Assembly: GCA_007131945.1 (NCBI GenBank)
Contig: SLPP01000380.1
Location: 1-14,160 of the forward strand
Reading direction: 5' to 3'
Length of the DNA stretch: 14,160 nucleotides
Source: Paracoccaceae bacterium
GTDB taxonomy: Bacteria > Pseudomonadota > Alphaproteobacteria > Rhodobacterales > Rhodobacteraceae
The position numbers and the translations under genes are program-made. Positions 8,853 through 14,160 of the stretch are shown piece after piece. The notes under the pieces are model-generated. The model was given only the letters and a program-made list of their open reading frames with translations, was not told the DNA's origin and did not search any database. Each line of letters starts with the position of its first letter. Position 1 is the first letter of the stretch.

Positions 8853-8934
8853 CGCCGTGCCAAGCCCCCGCCTTCCTCCCCGGCCGTGCCTGCGCCCGCG
8901 ACAAGAAGACCAAGCGGCACCAGGACCCACAATC

Positions 8935-8972
8935 CGTATAAATACGTATACGCGACTTCCGCGATCCGCCAA
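8935..8972. promoter_or_regulatory. AT-rich overlapping palindromes in the livG/regulator divergent region
   Basis: CGTATAAATACGTATACG (8935-8952) is an AT-rich island in very GC-rich DNA. It contains CGTAT-AA-ATACG and CGTATACG, so CGTATA recurs exactly 10 bp apart (8935 and 8945), one helical turn. A further CGTAT lies at 8976. It is about 85 bp from livG and 135 bp from the regulator start. On the minus strand, TATACG (revcomp of 8945-8950) with TTGGCG (revcomp of 8967-8972) and a 16-bp spacer is a possible livG promoter. I infer an operator for the adjacent PAS-LuxR protein or another regulator of both divergent units. Confidence 0.5.
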
Positions 8973-9085
8973 GCCCGTATCTTCGCAAGCGGGCGACTCC
9001 GCCCGGAACCGCCCGGTTGCGCCTTGGCCGGCCCATGCTAAGCTCGCGTAGCGTGCCGCCGAGGCACGTCGCCGGGGTGTCGGAA

Positions 9086-9640
9086 ATGACCGTCTTGACC
9101 GAGGCTGCAGCACTGGCTTTCGCGCATGCGCCGGTCGGCCTGATCGTTGCCCGCCATCGGATCATCGAGGCGAGCAATGCCCGCGTCTGCGAGATATTCC
9201 AGTTCCGCGAGGGCGAGATCGACGGGCAGTCGCTGTCGCTGCTCTACCCGTCGCAGGACGAGTTCGAGCGCATCGGGCGCATCGGACATCGCTGCATGAT
9301 CCATACCGGCCGCTACGACGACGAACGCATCATGCGCCGCCGCGGCGGTGAACTCTTCTGGTGTCGCGTGCGTGGCCAGTCGCTGACTCCGGAGGATCCC
9401 TTCGCGCATTCGGTGTGGAGCTTCGCCGACATTTCCGAACGCCGCCCGATCAGCCGTCTGACGACCCGCGAGCGCGAAGTGTCGATGCTGCTGGTTCGCG
9501 GGATGACGACGAAGGAAATCGCCCGCGAACTGGCGATCTCGCCGCGCACGGCCGAGGCACATCGGGCGCGTCTGCTGCAGAAGCACGCGGCGCGCAACAG
9601 CGCCGAACTGATCTCGCGCCTGACCGGCGCCCCGCTCTGA
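9086..9640 (+). CDS. PAS-LuxR transcriptional regulator
   Basis: Predicted DNA-binding regulator of 184 residues. A single PAS sensory domain (about 12-115; HAPVGLIVARHRIIEASNAR onward, ending WSFADISER) is joined to a C-terminal LuxR-type helix-turn-helix (about 123-180; LTTREREVSMLLVRGMTTKE, then IARELAISPRTAEAHRARLL). There is no phospho-receiver domain, so it probably senses a small molecule or cofactor through PAS. The start is uncertain: the ATG at 9086 fits the domain boundary, but an ATG at 9035 and a GTG at 9077 are in frame, and none has a strong Shine-Dalgarno. It is 26 bp upstream of the aldehyde dehydrogenase on the same strand and divergent from the transporter operon. The parsimonious role is control of both units, probably through the palindromes at 8935-8952. 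Confidence 0.88.
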   Translation: MTVLTEAAALAFAHAPVGLIVARHRIIEASNARVCEIFQFREGEIDGQSLSLLYPSQDEFERIGRIGHRCMIHTGRYDDERIMRRRGGELFWCRVRGQSLTPEDPFAHSVWSFADISERRPISRLTTREREVSMLLVRGMTTKEIARELAISPRTAEAHRARLLQKHAARNSAELISRLTGAPL

Positions 9641-9666
9641 GCCCGGAACCGAGGAGAACTCCGCCG

Positions 9667-11241
9667 ATGTCGTCACCGCTCCCCCGCGTCACCTATGCCA
9701 ATATCCGGGCCGACTTCTCGGCCGTGCACGATCTGCTCGACGATCTGATCCCGGCGGTTCGAGCCGGCGCCCTGGGCCGCGAGCGGCTGCATCTGATCGG
9801 CGGCGAGCCGGTTGCCGACGGGCCGGTCTACGAGGCACCCTGCCCGATCGACACCCGCATTGCCCTCGGCCGGTTCCACGCCGGCGACGCCGCGACCGTG
9901 GATCGGGCCGTGGCGGCGGCGCGCGCGGCGCATCCGGGCTGGAAGGCGCTTGGCTGGCCGGCGCGGGTGGCGCGGGTGCGGGCGCTCGCCGACGCGCTCG
10001 ATGCCCGCAAGCACGAACTGGCCGCGGCCTGCCTGCTCGAGGTCGGCAAGTCGCGCATGGAAGCGGTCGGCGAGGCCGAGGAGGCCGTCGACCTTGCCCG
10101 CTACTACTGCGACGAGATGGAGGCGAATGCCGGCTTCGTCCGCCCGATGCAGCGCGCCTTCGCCAACGAGGAGACGACCGACAGGCTGTGCCCGGTGGGC
10201 GTCTTCGCCGTGATCGCGCCGTTCAACTTCCCGCTGGCGCTGTCGGTCAACATGATCTCGGCTGCGCTGGTTGCCGGCAACAGCGTGGTCTACAAGCCCA
10301 GCGAGGCCGCGGGGCTGACCGGCGCGCTTCTGGTCGAGGTGGCGCAGCAGGCCGGCCTGCCGCCAGGCGTGCTGAACCTGGTGACGGGCCAGGCCGCCAC
10401 CGGCGCGGCGCTGGCCGGGCATCCGGGGATCGACGGCATCGCCTTCACCGGCAGCCACGCGGTCGGCATGGGGATACTGCGGGCCGTGGCCGCCGGGCCG
10501 CACAATCGCCCGGTGATCGCCGAGATGGGCGGCAAGAACCCGACCTATGTCACCCGGAGCGCCGATCTCGATATCGCCGCGGAGGGGGTGATGCGCTCGG
10601 CCTTCGGGCTCCAGGGCCAGAAATGCTCGGCCGGCTCCAAGGTCTATGTCGCCGCCGAGGTGCATGACGACTTCCTCGCGCGCCTGGTCGAGCGCGCCGC
10701 CGCGATCCGCATCGGCGATCCGGCCGAGCGCGACGTCTTCATGGGGCCGGTGATCGGCCCGAAGGCGCTCGCGCGCTTCACCGCCGCCTGCGACGAGGCC
10801 CGGCGCGACGGGCGCATCATGCACGGCGGCGACCGGCTCTCGGGCGGGCTCTTCGACCACGGCGCCTATGTCGAGCCGACGATCGTCGCCGGACTCGCCG
10901 CCGATCACCGCCTGAACCGCGAGGAGCTGTTCCTGCCATTTCTGACCGTGCTGCCCTTCGACGATCTGGCCGGCGCGATCGCCGACGGCAATTCCGTCGC
11001 CTACGGGCTGACCGCCGGGATCTACGCCCGCGACGAGGCCGAACTCGACCGGTTCCTCGACACGGCCGAGGCCGGGGTCCTCTATGCCAACCGCGCCAGC
11101 GGCGCGACCACCGGCGCCTGGCCCGGTATCCAGACCTTCTGCGGCTGGAAGGGATCGGGCGTCAGCAGCAAGGGCGGGCTCGGGCCCTACTACCTGCCGC
11201 AGTTCATGCGCGAGCAGAGCCTGACGATCTGGCGCGCGTGA
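9667..11241 (+). CDS. NAD(P)-dependent aldehyde dehydrogenase, P5C dehydrogenase-like
   Basis: Predicted cytoplasmic aldehyde dehydrogenase of 524 residues. Superfamily landmarks are APFNFP with N187, the cofactor region KPSEAAG (210-216) and FTGSHAVG (about 260-267), the general base E286 in AEMGGKNP, the nucleophile C320 in QGQKCSAGS, and EELFLPF (419-425). The segment EAEEAVDLARYYCDEME and the C-terminal ATTGAWPG resemble RocA/PutA-type 1-pyrroline-5-carboxylate dehydrogenases, which oxidise glutamate semialdehyde to glutamate. Where such enzymes usually read QPFGGWKGSG, this one reads QTFCGWKGSG, placing a cysteine (C492) near the substrate pocket. Another semialdehyde is therefore quite possible. 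GAGGAG lies ten bases before the ATG at 9667. It forms an operon with the PAS-LuxR gene and likely acts on a product of the compound imported by the divergent transporter. Confidence 0.9.
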   Translation: MSSPLPRVTYANIRADFSAVHDLLDDLIPAVRAGALGRERLHLIGGEPVADGPVYEAPCPIDTRIALGRFHAGDAATVDRAVAAARAAHPGWKALGWPARVARVRALADALDARKHELAAACLLEVGKSRMEAVGEAEEAVDLARYYCDEMEANAGFVRPMQRAFANEETTDRLCPVGVFAVIAPFNFPLALSVNMISAALVAGNSVVYKPSEAAGLTGALLVEVAQQAGLPPGVLNLVTGQAATGAALAGHPGIDGIAFTGSHAVGMGILRAVAAGPHNRPVIAEMGGKNPTYVTRSADLDIAAEGVMRSAFGLQGQKCSAGSKVYVAAEVHDDFLARLVERAAAIRIGDPAERDVFMGPVIGPKALARFTAACDEARRDGRIMHGGDRLSGGLFDHGAYVEPTIVAGLAADHRLNREELFLPFLTVLPFDDLAGAIADGNSVAYGLTAGIYARDEAELDRFLDTAEAGVLYANRASGATTGAWPGIQTFCGWKGSGVSSKGGLGPYYLPQFMREQSLTIWRA

Positions 11242-11254
11242 TGCCAGGCCACCC

Positions 11255-11284
11255 GGCACCGGCCCGCAGCCGGCCGCAGGTGCC
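11255..11284. terminator. possible bidirectional hairpin between converging genes
   Basis: GGCACC (11255-11260) pairs with GGTGCC (11279-11284), and internal GGCC pairs could extend the structure. It occupies the 75-bp gap between the aldehyde dehydrogenase stop and the RES toxin stop, where both transcripts converge. No T-run follows on either strand, so efficient intrinsic termination is doubtful. Confidence 0.3.
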
Positions 11285-11316
11285 GCGCGGCGCAAGACGG
11301 CGGTGGGGGCGGCCCG

Positions 11317-12093
11317 TCAGCGGGCGCGGGGACGGGCCCAGTTCATCCGGGCAAGGCGCGGGTCGGGGGCGAAGGCATCGGGGGCGAATTCGAGCCCGAG
11401 GCTCGGATGTTCCCGCAGGGCCTGGGCGCCGTTCGGGCCGATCCGGATGCGCCAGGTCTGACGGTCGACCGGCTCGGCGGAACTGAAGGCGCGGCAGGTC
11501 AGCACCGCGAGATTCATGCCCTTCGCAGGGTCGCGTGCGGAAGCGTAGCGAATGATCCCGGCGCCGATGGCGCGCGCCTCATCGGCCAAGGCCTGGCAGG
11601 CGGCGTAGTCGGTCGGATCGGTCCAGGCATGGCGGTCAGCCGCCAGGCGTCCCGCCGTCAGGTCCAGCGCCACGGGTGTCGCCAGATCCGCCGAGAAGGC
11701 GGTGTACTCGGCGGCATCATCGGGAAACGGGGTGTCCGGGCTCTCGGCATAGAAGAGGAAACGGTAGAAGACCATCTCGGCCGCCGCCGTCTCGGGCGCC
11801 TCCGCGCCGTACCAGACCCCGGGGGTCAGCCCCGCACGGCGGAACCGCGACCCGGCCGGATAGGGGCGGTAGCGGAAGGGCGTGGCCAGGAGGTAATCGA
11901 GGTGACGGCAATCCTCGGGCAATGGCGGCTTGGTCGCCTCGAGGATATCCTCCAGCGCCGCCTGTTCTGCCAGGCTGTCGACAAGCTTCAGGGTCGAGAC
12001 CCGGTGCTGGGCCTCGACGAACCGCCAGGCAGGGCCCGCGTAGCTTCGCGCCTCAGAGCGGAGCGCGTCTTGAGTCCAGATAGGCCGTGACAT
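11317..12093 (-). CDS. RES-domain toxin of a RES/Xre toxin-antitoxin pair
   Basis: Predicted 258-residue toxin. RES toxins are ADP-ribosyltransferase-like proteins; characterised members deplete NAD+ or modify cellular targets. The conserved core runs from RHLDYLLATPFRYRPYPAGS (about 63-82) through FRRAGLTPGVWYGAE and TAAAEMVFYRFLF to YTAFSADL. R83 to R86, Y95 and E106 are the likely NAD-binding and catalytic positions by analogy, and no obvious inactivating change is visible. The C-terminal DRQTWRIRIGPNGAQALREH is also typical. I chose the ATG at 12093 because it yields the usual start PIWTQDALRSEAR; the frame continues upstream only as antiphase reading of the antitoxin gene. It overlaps the antitoxin by 41 bases, which suggests coupled translation from one mRNA. 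Confidence 0.9.
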   Translation of the reverse strand: MSRPIWTQDALRSEARSYAGPAWRFVEAQHRVSTLKLVDSLAEQAALEDILEATKPPLPEDCRHLDYLLATPFRYRPYPAGSRFRRAGLTPGVWYGAEAPETAAAEMVFYRFLFYAESPDTPFPDDAAEYTAFSADLATPVALDLTAGRLAADRHAWTDPTDYAACQALADEARAIGAGIIRYASARDPAKGMNLAVLTCRAFSSAEPVDRQTWRIRIGPNGAQALREHPSLGLEFAPDAFAPDPRLARMNWARPRAR

Positions 12094-12433
12094 CGACCAG
12101 CCCCTGCACCTGCGCCATGCGCTCCACCGGCCTTGCCGCGAGCGCCTTGTTGGGGGCTTCCAGCCAGTGCCGCGCCACCGCCTCGTCGCCGCCGGTGATC
12201 GCGTCGAGGGACCGGAAGGTCCGAACGAGCAGCGCGGCGAGCTCGAAGGGCTTCGTGCCCGACTCGAGCAGCCTCTCGCCGCGCTTCCAGCGCGAGACGG
12301 TCGCTTCGGAGACGCCGACGATGTCGGCCAGCTGGCGGCCCGAAAGGCCGAGACGGTCAGCTGCACGCAGTGCGGCCTTGGTCAGCACGGCGCCGGCCTC
12401 GGGGTTGCGGGCGTTCTGTTGGGCAAGGGCCAT
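12053..12433 (-). CDS. Xre/MbcA/ParS-type antitoxin
   Basis: Predicted 126-residue antitoxin that should neutralise the RES toxin encoded just downstream and repress its own promoter. An Xre-like helix-turn-helix occupies about 30-52 (LSGRQLADIVGVSEATVSRW). The C-terminal toxin-binding domain (about 75-126) includes the hallmark ARHWLEAPNKAL and ends VTAYLDSRRAPL, the end typical of MbcA/ParS antitoxins. AGGAG lies seven bases before the ATG at 12433. The antitoxin-first order and 41-base overlap with the toxin match other RES/Xre operons. An AT-rich promoter/operator lies immediately upstream. Confidence 0.92.
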   Translation of the reverse strand: MALAQQNARNPEAGAVLTKAALRAADRLGLSGRQLADIVGVSEATVSRWKRGERLLESGTKPFELAALLVRTFRSLDAITGGDEAVARHWLEAPNKALAARPVERMAQVQGLVDVTAYLDSRRAPL

Positions 12434-12451
12434 GATTCACTCCTTTCCGAT

Positions 12452-12490
12452 GAAAATATAGTATAATCTTCTTTCACAGGAAAGGGTAAA
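12452..12490 (-). promoter_or_regulatory. antitoxin-toxin promoter/operator region
   Basis: An AT-rich island just upstream of the antitoxin contains, on the minus strand, TATACT (revcomp of 12460-12465) and TATATT (revcomp of 12455-12460) as -10 candidates. Possible -35 boxes are TTTACC (revcomp of 12485-12490) or TTTCCT (revcomp of 12478-12483). GAAAAT (12452-12457) and ATCTTC (12466-12471) form an imperfect inverted repeat around the -10 element, as expected for an operator bound by the Xre antitoxin. The exact promoter hexamers are uncertain. Confidence 0.5.
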
Positions 12491-12573
12491 GTAGCCGATG
12501 TCCTCGCTTCCGCACCGGCCGTGCCCTTCGCCGATCCGAGCCTCGGGCGGGGAACCGTCAACATCGCCAACGA

Positions 12574-12671
12574 TCTCGGTCCCGGCTGGTCCGCGCAGTC
12601 CCGCGCTCCCCCGTCGCGCGCCGCCTTGGCAGGGGCCAGCGGAAACGGAACAGACCGTGTCGGGACCGAGA
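12574..12671. repeat. 11-bp inverted repeat enclosing nested hairpins, possible structured RNA
   Basis: TCTCGGTCCCG (12574-12584) is exactly complementary to CGGGACCGAGA (12661-12671), with 76 bp between. Continuing inward, GGTC (12588-12591) can pair with GACC (12653-12656), and a TGGC-AGGG-GCCA hairpin sits at 12627-12638. This is the main structure in the 323-bp gene-free stretch 12434-12756; the rest shows only the toxin-antitoxin promoter. No reading frame here looks coding. It could be a small structured RNA, a 3' element of the tRNA transcript, or a relic of a small repeat. The strand is unknown. Confidence 0.4.
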
Positions 12672-12756
12672 AGGATGGCTGCTCAGCCTCATCAGCGCAT
12701 GTCCCGCTTGCCTGTCGCACCGGAAAGCTGAACCAGGCCACCGAGATTGCCGGAAA

Positions 12757-12832
12757 TGGTAGGCCCGGAGGGACTCGAACCCCCAACCAAGGCGTTATGA
12801 GCGCCCTGCTCTGACCATTGAGCTACGGGCCC
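12757..12832 (-). tRNA. tRNA-Ile2 (anticodon CAU)
   Basis: A complete 76-nt cloverleaf including an encoded CCA end. Acceptor GGGCCCG pairs with CGGGCCU (first pair G-U), D arm GCTC/GAGC, anticodon arm GGGCG-CTCATAA-CGCCT with anticodon CAU, variable loop TGGTT, T arm with TTCGAGT loop. CAU occurs in initiator, elongator Met and Ile2 tRNAs. The 8-nt D loop (AATGGTCA), the GAGCA junction and the variable region TGGTT resemble E. coli ileX-type tRNA-Ile2 more than elongator Met, so lysidine modification by TilS and reading of AUA codons are expected. tRNA-Met remains the alternative. Confidence 0.9.
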
Positions 12833-12843
12833 GGCCTGGTGAC

Positions 12844-12871
12844 CTGCTAGCAGATTGCCTGCGCAGGTCAA
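12844..12871 (-). promoter_or_regulatory. probable promoter of the tRNA gene
   Basis: On the minus strand, TTGACC (revcomp of 12866-12871) and TAGCAG (revcomp of 12844-12849) are 16 bp apart, and the tRNA begins 11 bp downstream. TTGACC is a common strong -35 form in alphaproteobacteria. Two perfect 10-bp palindromes, CTGCTAGCAG (12844-12853) and CCTGCGCAGG (12858-12867), overlap it. Confidence 0.55.
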
Positions 12872-12891
12872 GAATTTGCGGCCACGCGGCG

Positions 12892-12920
12892 TTGACATGG
12901 CGCGGCCGGCGGGAGCAAAT
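12892..12920 (+). promoter_or_regulatory. probable promoter of the amidinohydrolase-like gene
   Basis: TTGACA (12892-12897) is a perfect -35 consensus. With a 17-bp spacer, the -10 candidate is GCAAAT (12915-12920), which matches only the last three consensus bases. The gene begins at 12945 after GGGGGGAGG. It is divergent from the tRNA promoter, with the two -35 boxes about 20 bp apart. Confidence 0.45.
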
Positions 12921-12944
12921 GCCCCGGATCGGGGGGAGGCGGGC

Positions 12945-13898
12945 ATGGCGGACAGCACGTTCGGCGCATCGGCCTATGGTGGGCCGGGCTGGCAGGGCCG
13001 CGCGGGAGCGCATCGGGACGAGATCGGATCGCTCTGGGCGGGTTGCGGGATAGACAGCGAATTCGCGCCCCTGCGCGCGGTCGTCATGCACGCGCCCGGG
13101 CCGGAACTCGGCGCGGCCGATCCCGAAGCGGAGAACCTGCTCGACCGGATCGACTGGCAGCGCGCGGCGGCGCAGCACGCGGCGATCGTCGCCGCCTATC
13201 GCGCGGCGGGCGTGACGGTGCATGCGGTCGCGCCCGATGGCGCGCCGAGCGCGAACCAGATGTTCTGCGCCGACCTGATGGCGGCGACGCCGGAGGGGGT
13301 GATCCTGGCCCGGCCGGCCTCGGCCGCGCGGGCGGGCGAGGAACGCCGGGTCGCGCGCCGGCTTGCCGATATCGGCGTGCCGATCCTCGCCACGCTGACC
13401 GGTCGCGCGACCTTCGAGGGGGCCGATCTGATGTTCCTCGATCCGAAGACCGCGATCATCGGGCGGGGGTTGCGCACGAACGACGCCGGGGTCGCGCAGG
13501 TCGTGGCGGTTCTGGCGCGGATCGGGATCGAGGCGCTGGTCGTCGACATGCCCTTCGGCACGATGCACCTGATGGGCATGCTGCGTATCGCCGATGCCGA
13601 TCTCGCCATCGCCTGGCCGCGGCGCACGCCCTTCGCCGCGGTGGAGGCGCTGCGCGCGCGGGGCTACCGGGTCGCCTTCCTGCCCGAAGAGGACGAGGTG
13701 ATCCGCAACCGGGGTATGAATTTCGTCACGCTGGCGCCGCGGCGGATCCTGATGGTCGGCGGCTGCGACCGGGCGCGGGGCTTCTACGAGGATCTCGGGA
13801 TCGCCTGCACCGAGGTGGACTGCTCCGAACTCGCCAAGGCCGCCGGCGCCATCGGGTGCCTGACCGGCGTCCTGCACCGCGCGCCCGACGGGCGCTGA
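12945..13898 (+). CDS. amidinotransferase/deiminase-superfamily (guanidino-group hydrolase-like) enzyme
   Basis: A 317-residue member of the guanidine-modifying superfamily (arginine deiminase, dimethylarginine dimethylaminohydrolase, amidinotransferases). Candidate catalytic residues are in the expected order: E158 and D161 in ATFEGADLMF, H208 in GTMHLMG, and the nucleophile C305 in AIGCLTGVLHR. The region SANQMFCADL (102-111), with D110, resembles the substrate-binding aspartate loop. The chain is near DDAH length and shorter than classical arginine deiminase (about 400). That favours a DDAH-like hydrolase or small amidinotransferase acting on an arginine-type compound, but the substrate is not determined. 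I chose the ATG at 12945 for its strong GGGGAGG six bases upstream; an ATG at 12897 would overlap the TTGACA promoter. It appears monocistronic, and the next gene is convergent. Confidence 0.88.
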   Translation: MADSTFGASAYGGPGWQGRAGAHRDEIGSLWAGCGIDSEFAPLRAVVMHAPGPELGAADPEAENLLDRIDWQRAAAQHAAIVAAYRAAGVTVHAVAPDGAPSANQMFCADLMAATPEGVILARPASAARAGEERRVARRLADIGVPILATLTGRATFEGADLMFLDPKTAIIGRGLRTNDAGVAQVVAVLARIGIEALVVDMPFGTMHLMGMLRIADADLAIAWPRRTPFAAVEALRARGYRVAFLPEEDEVIRNRGMNFVTLAPRRILMVGGCDRARGFYEDLGIACTEVDCSELAKAAGAIGCLTGVLHRAPDGR

Positions 13899-13932
13899 AG
13901 CGGTTTCCGGTGCCGGACGCGCAACCGCCGTC

Positions 13933-13970
13933 GGCGGCGCGCCCGCCGTCGCCCGAACGGGTGCGCCGCC
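13933..13970. terminator. two-level hairpin between converging genes
   Basis: GGCGGCGC (13933-13940) pairs with GCGCCGCC (13963-13970), enclosing a CCCG-AA-CGGG hairpin (13952-13961). A further CCGCC-GTC-GGCGG hairpin lies at 13925-13937, partly overlapping and mutually exclusive. It occupies the 102-bp gap between two convergent genes and may end transcription in both directions. No T-run is present. The arms are identical to the hairpin stem at 6049-6074. Confidence 0.4.
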
Positions 13971-14000
13971 CGAGCCGGCCTCGGGGCGGGCGCGCGGTGA

Positions 14001-14160
14001 TCAGTCGGTGACCCGTTCGAAGACCCGCCAGTCGGGCAGGCCGAGCCCGTCGGGCCAGGGATAGACTTCGGGGAAGTTGAAATAGACGACGCCGACCAGG
14101 TCGGGGAAGAGATCGCCGACCTGGCGCACCTCGTTCTCCCAGGCCTCGACATATTCCGCG
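14001..14160 (-). CDS. C-terminal end of a glycoside hydrolase-like protein (partial)
   Basis: The last 52 codons of a minus-strand gene that continues beyond the window, ending in TGA at 14001-14003. The frame has the high G/C third-position bias of the other genes. It reads EAWENEVRQVGDLFPDLVGV, then VYFNFPEVYPWPDGLGLPDW, then RVFERVTD. The aromatic-rich run ending in DWRV resembles the C-terminus of family 26-like glycoside hydrolases (beta-mannanase/endoglucanase-related), but this is recognition from a short fragment. The catalytic residues lie outside the window, so activity cannot be judged. It is convergent with the amidinohydrolase-like gene. Confidence 0.7.
   Translation of the reverse strand, partial: AEYVEAWENEVRQVGDLFPDLVGVVYFNFPEVYPWPDGLGLPDWRVFERVTD

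Noticed and set aside
8853..9113. 87-codon N-terminal extension of livG
   Set aside because: It carries no family sequence, is low-complexity, and runs through the AT-rich control region; LivG normally begins at the chosen methionine.
9673..11295. 540-codon minus-strand frame
   Set aside because: Antisense shadow of the aldehyde dehydrogenase, whose catalytic motifs are intact on the plus strand.
12382..12814. Open frames across the tRNA on both strands (products with GVRVPPGLP or GGTRTPN)
   Set aside because: These peptides are well-known artefacts of translating tRNA genes and share no feature with real proteins.
12757..12832. tRNA 3' end as a used attachment site of a genomic island
   Set aside because: I found no second copy of the tRNA 3' segment and no integrase in the window.
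13043..14011. 322-codon plus-strand frame overlapping the amidinohydrolase-like gene
   Set aside because: Out-of-phase, arginine-rich, and without a ribosome-binding site; the other frame has the catalytic motifs.
1..14160. CRISPR array, insertion sequence or prophage
   Set aside because: No regularly spaced direct repeats, transposase, integrase or phage structural gene is visible.

Overview
The window is GC-rich DNA with strong G/C preference at third codon positions. Its gene types (a LivFGHM-type transporter, a single-chain [4Fe-4S] serine dehydratase, a RES/Xre toxin-antitoxin pair) and TTGACC/TTGACA promoter hexamers suggest an alphaproteobacterium, probably Rhodobacterales-like. This placement is inferred from gene content and composition only.

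Layout. Positions 1-217 hold no convincing gene but several short inverted repeats. On the minus strand follow L-serine dehydratase (sdaA, 218-1591), then a strong intrinsic terminator (1690-1725) that closes polynucleotide phosphorylase (pnp, 1751-3883). Upstream of pnp, also on the minus strand, is a five-gene branched-chain-amino-acid-type ABC transporter operon transcribed livG-livF-substrate-binding protein-livH-livM (8852 down to 4137). A short AT-rich block of overlapping palindromes (8935-8952) separates livG from a divergent plus-strand pair: a PAS-LuxR regulator (9086-9640) and an aldehyde dehydrogenase resembling the 1-pyrroline-5-carboxylate dehydrogenase type (9667-11241).

Convergent to the dehydrogenase is a RES toxin/Xre antitoxin pair (11317-12433, minus). 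It is followed by about 320 bp without a gene that contains an 11-bp inverted repeat, then tRNA-Ile2(CAU) (12757-12832, minus). A divergent promoter pair leads into an amidinotransferase/deiminase-superfamily enzyme (12945-13898, plus). The window ends inside the 3' end of a minus-strand gene that looks like a glycoside hydrolase (14001 to the edge).

How the parts may work together. The transporter operon and the regulator/dehydrogenase pair share one intergenic control region, so they plausibly form one catabolic unit: import of an amino-acid-like or amide-like compound, oxidation of an aldehyde derived from it, and control by the PAS-LuxR protein. The substrate cannot be read from the sequence. 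The amidinohydrolase-like enzyme would act on a guanidino compound, but the toxin-antitoxin pair and the tRNA separate it from that unit, so a link is only speculative. sdaA and pnp are housekeeping-type genes. I see no insertion sequence, phage gene, CRISPR array or clear attachment site.
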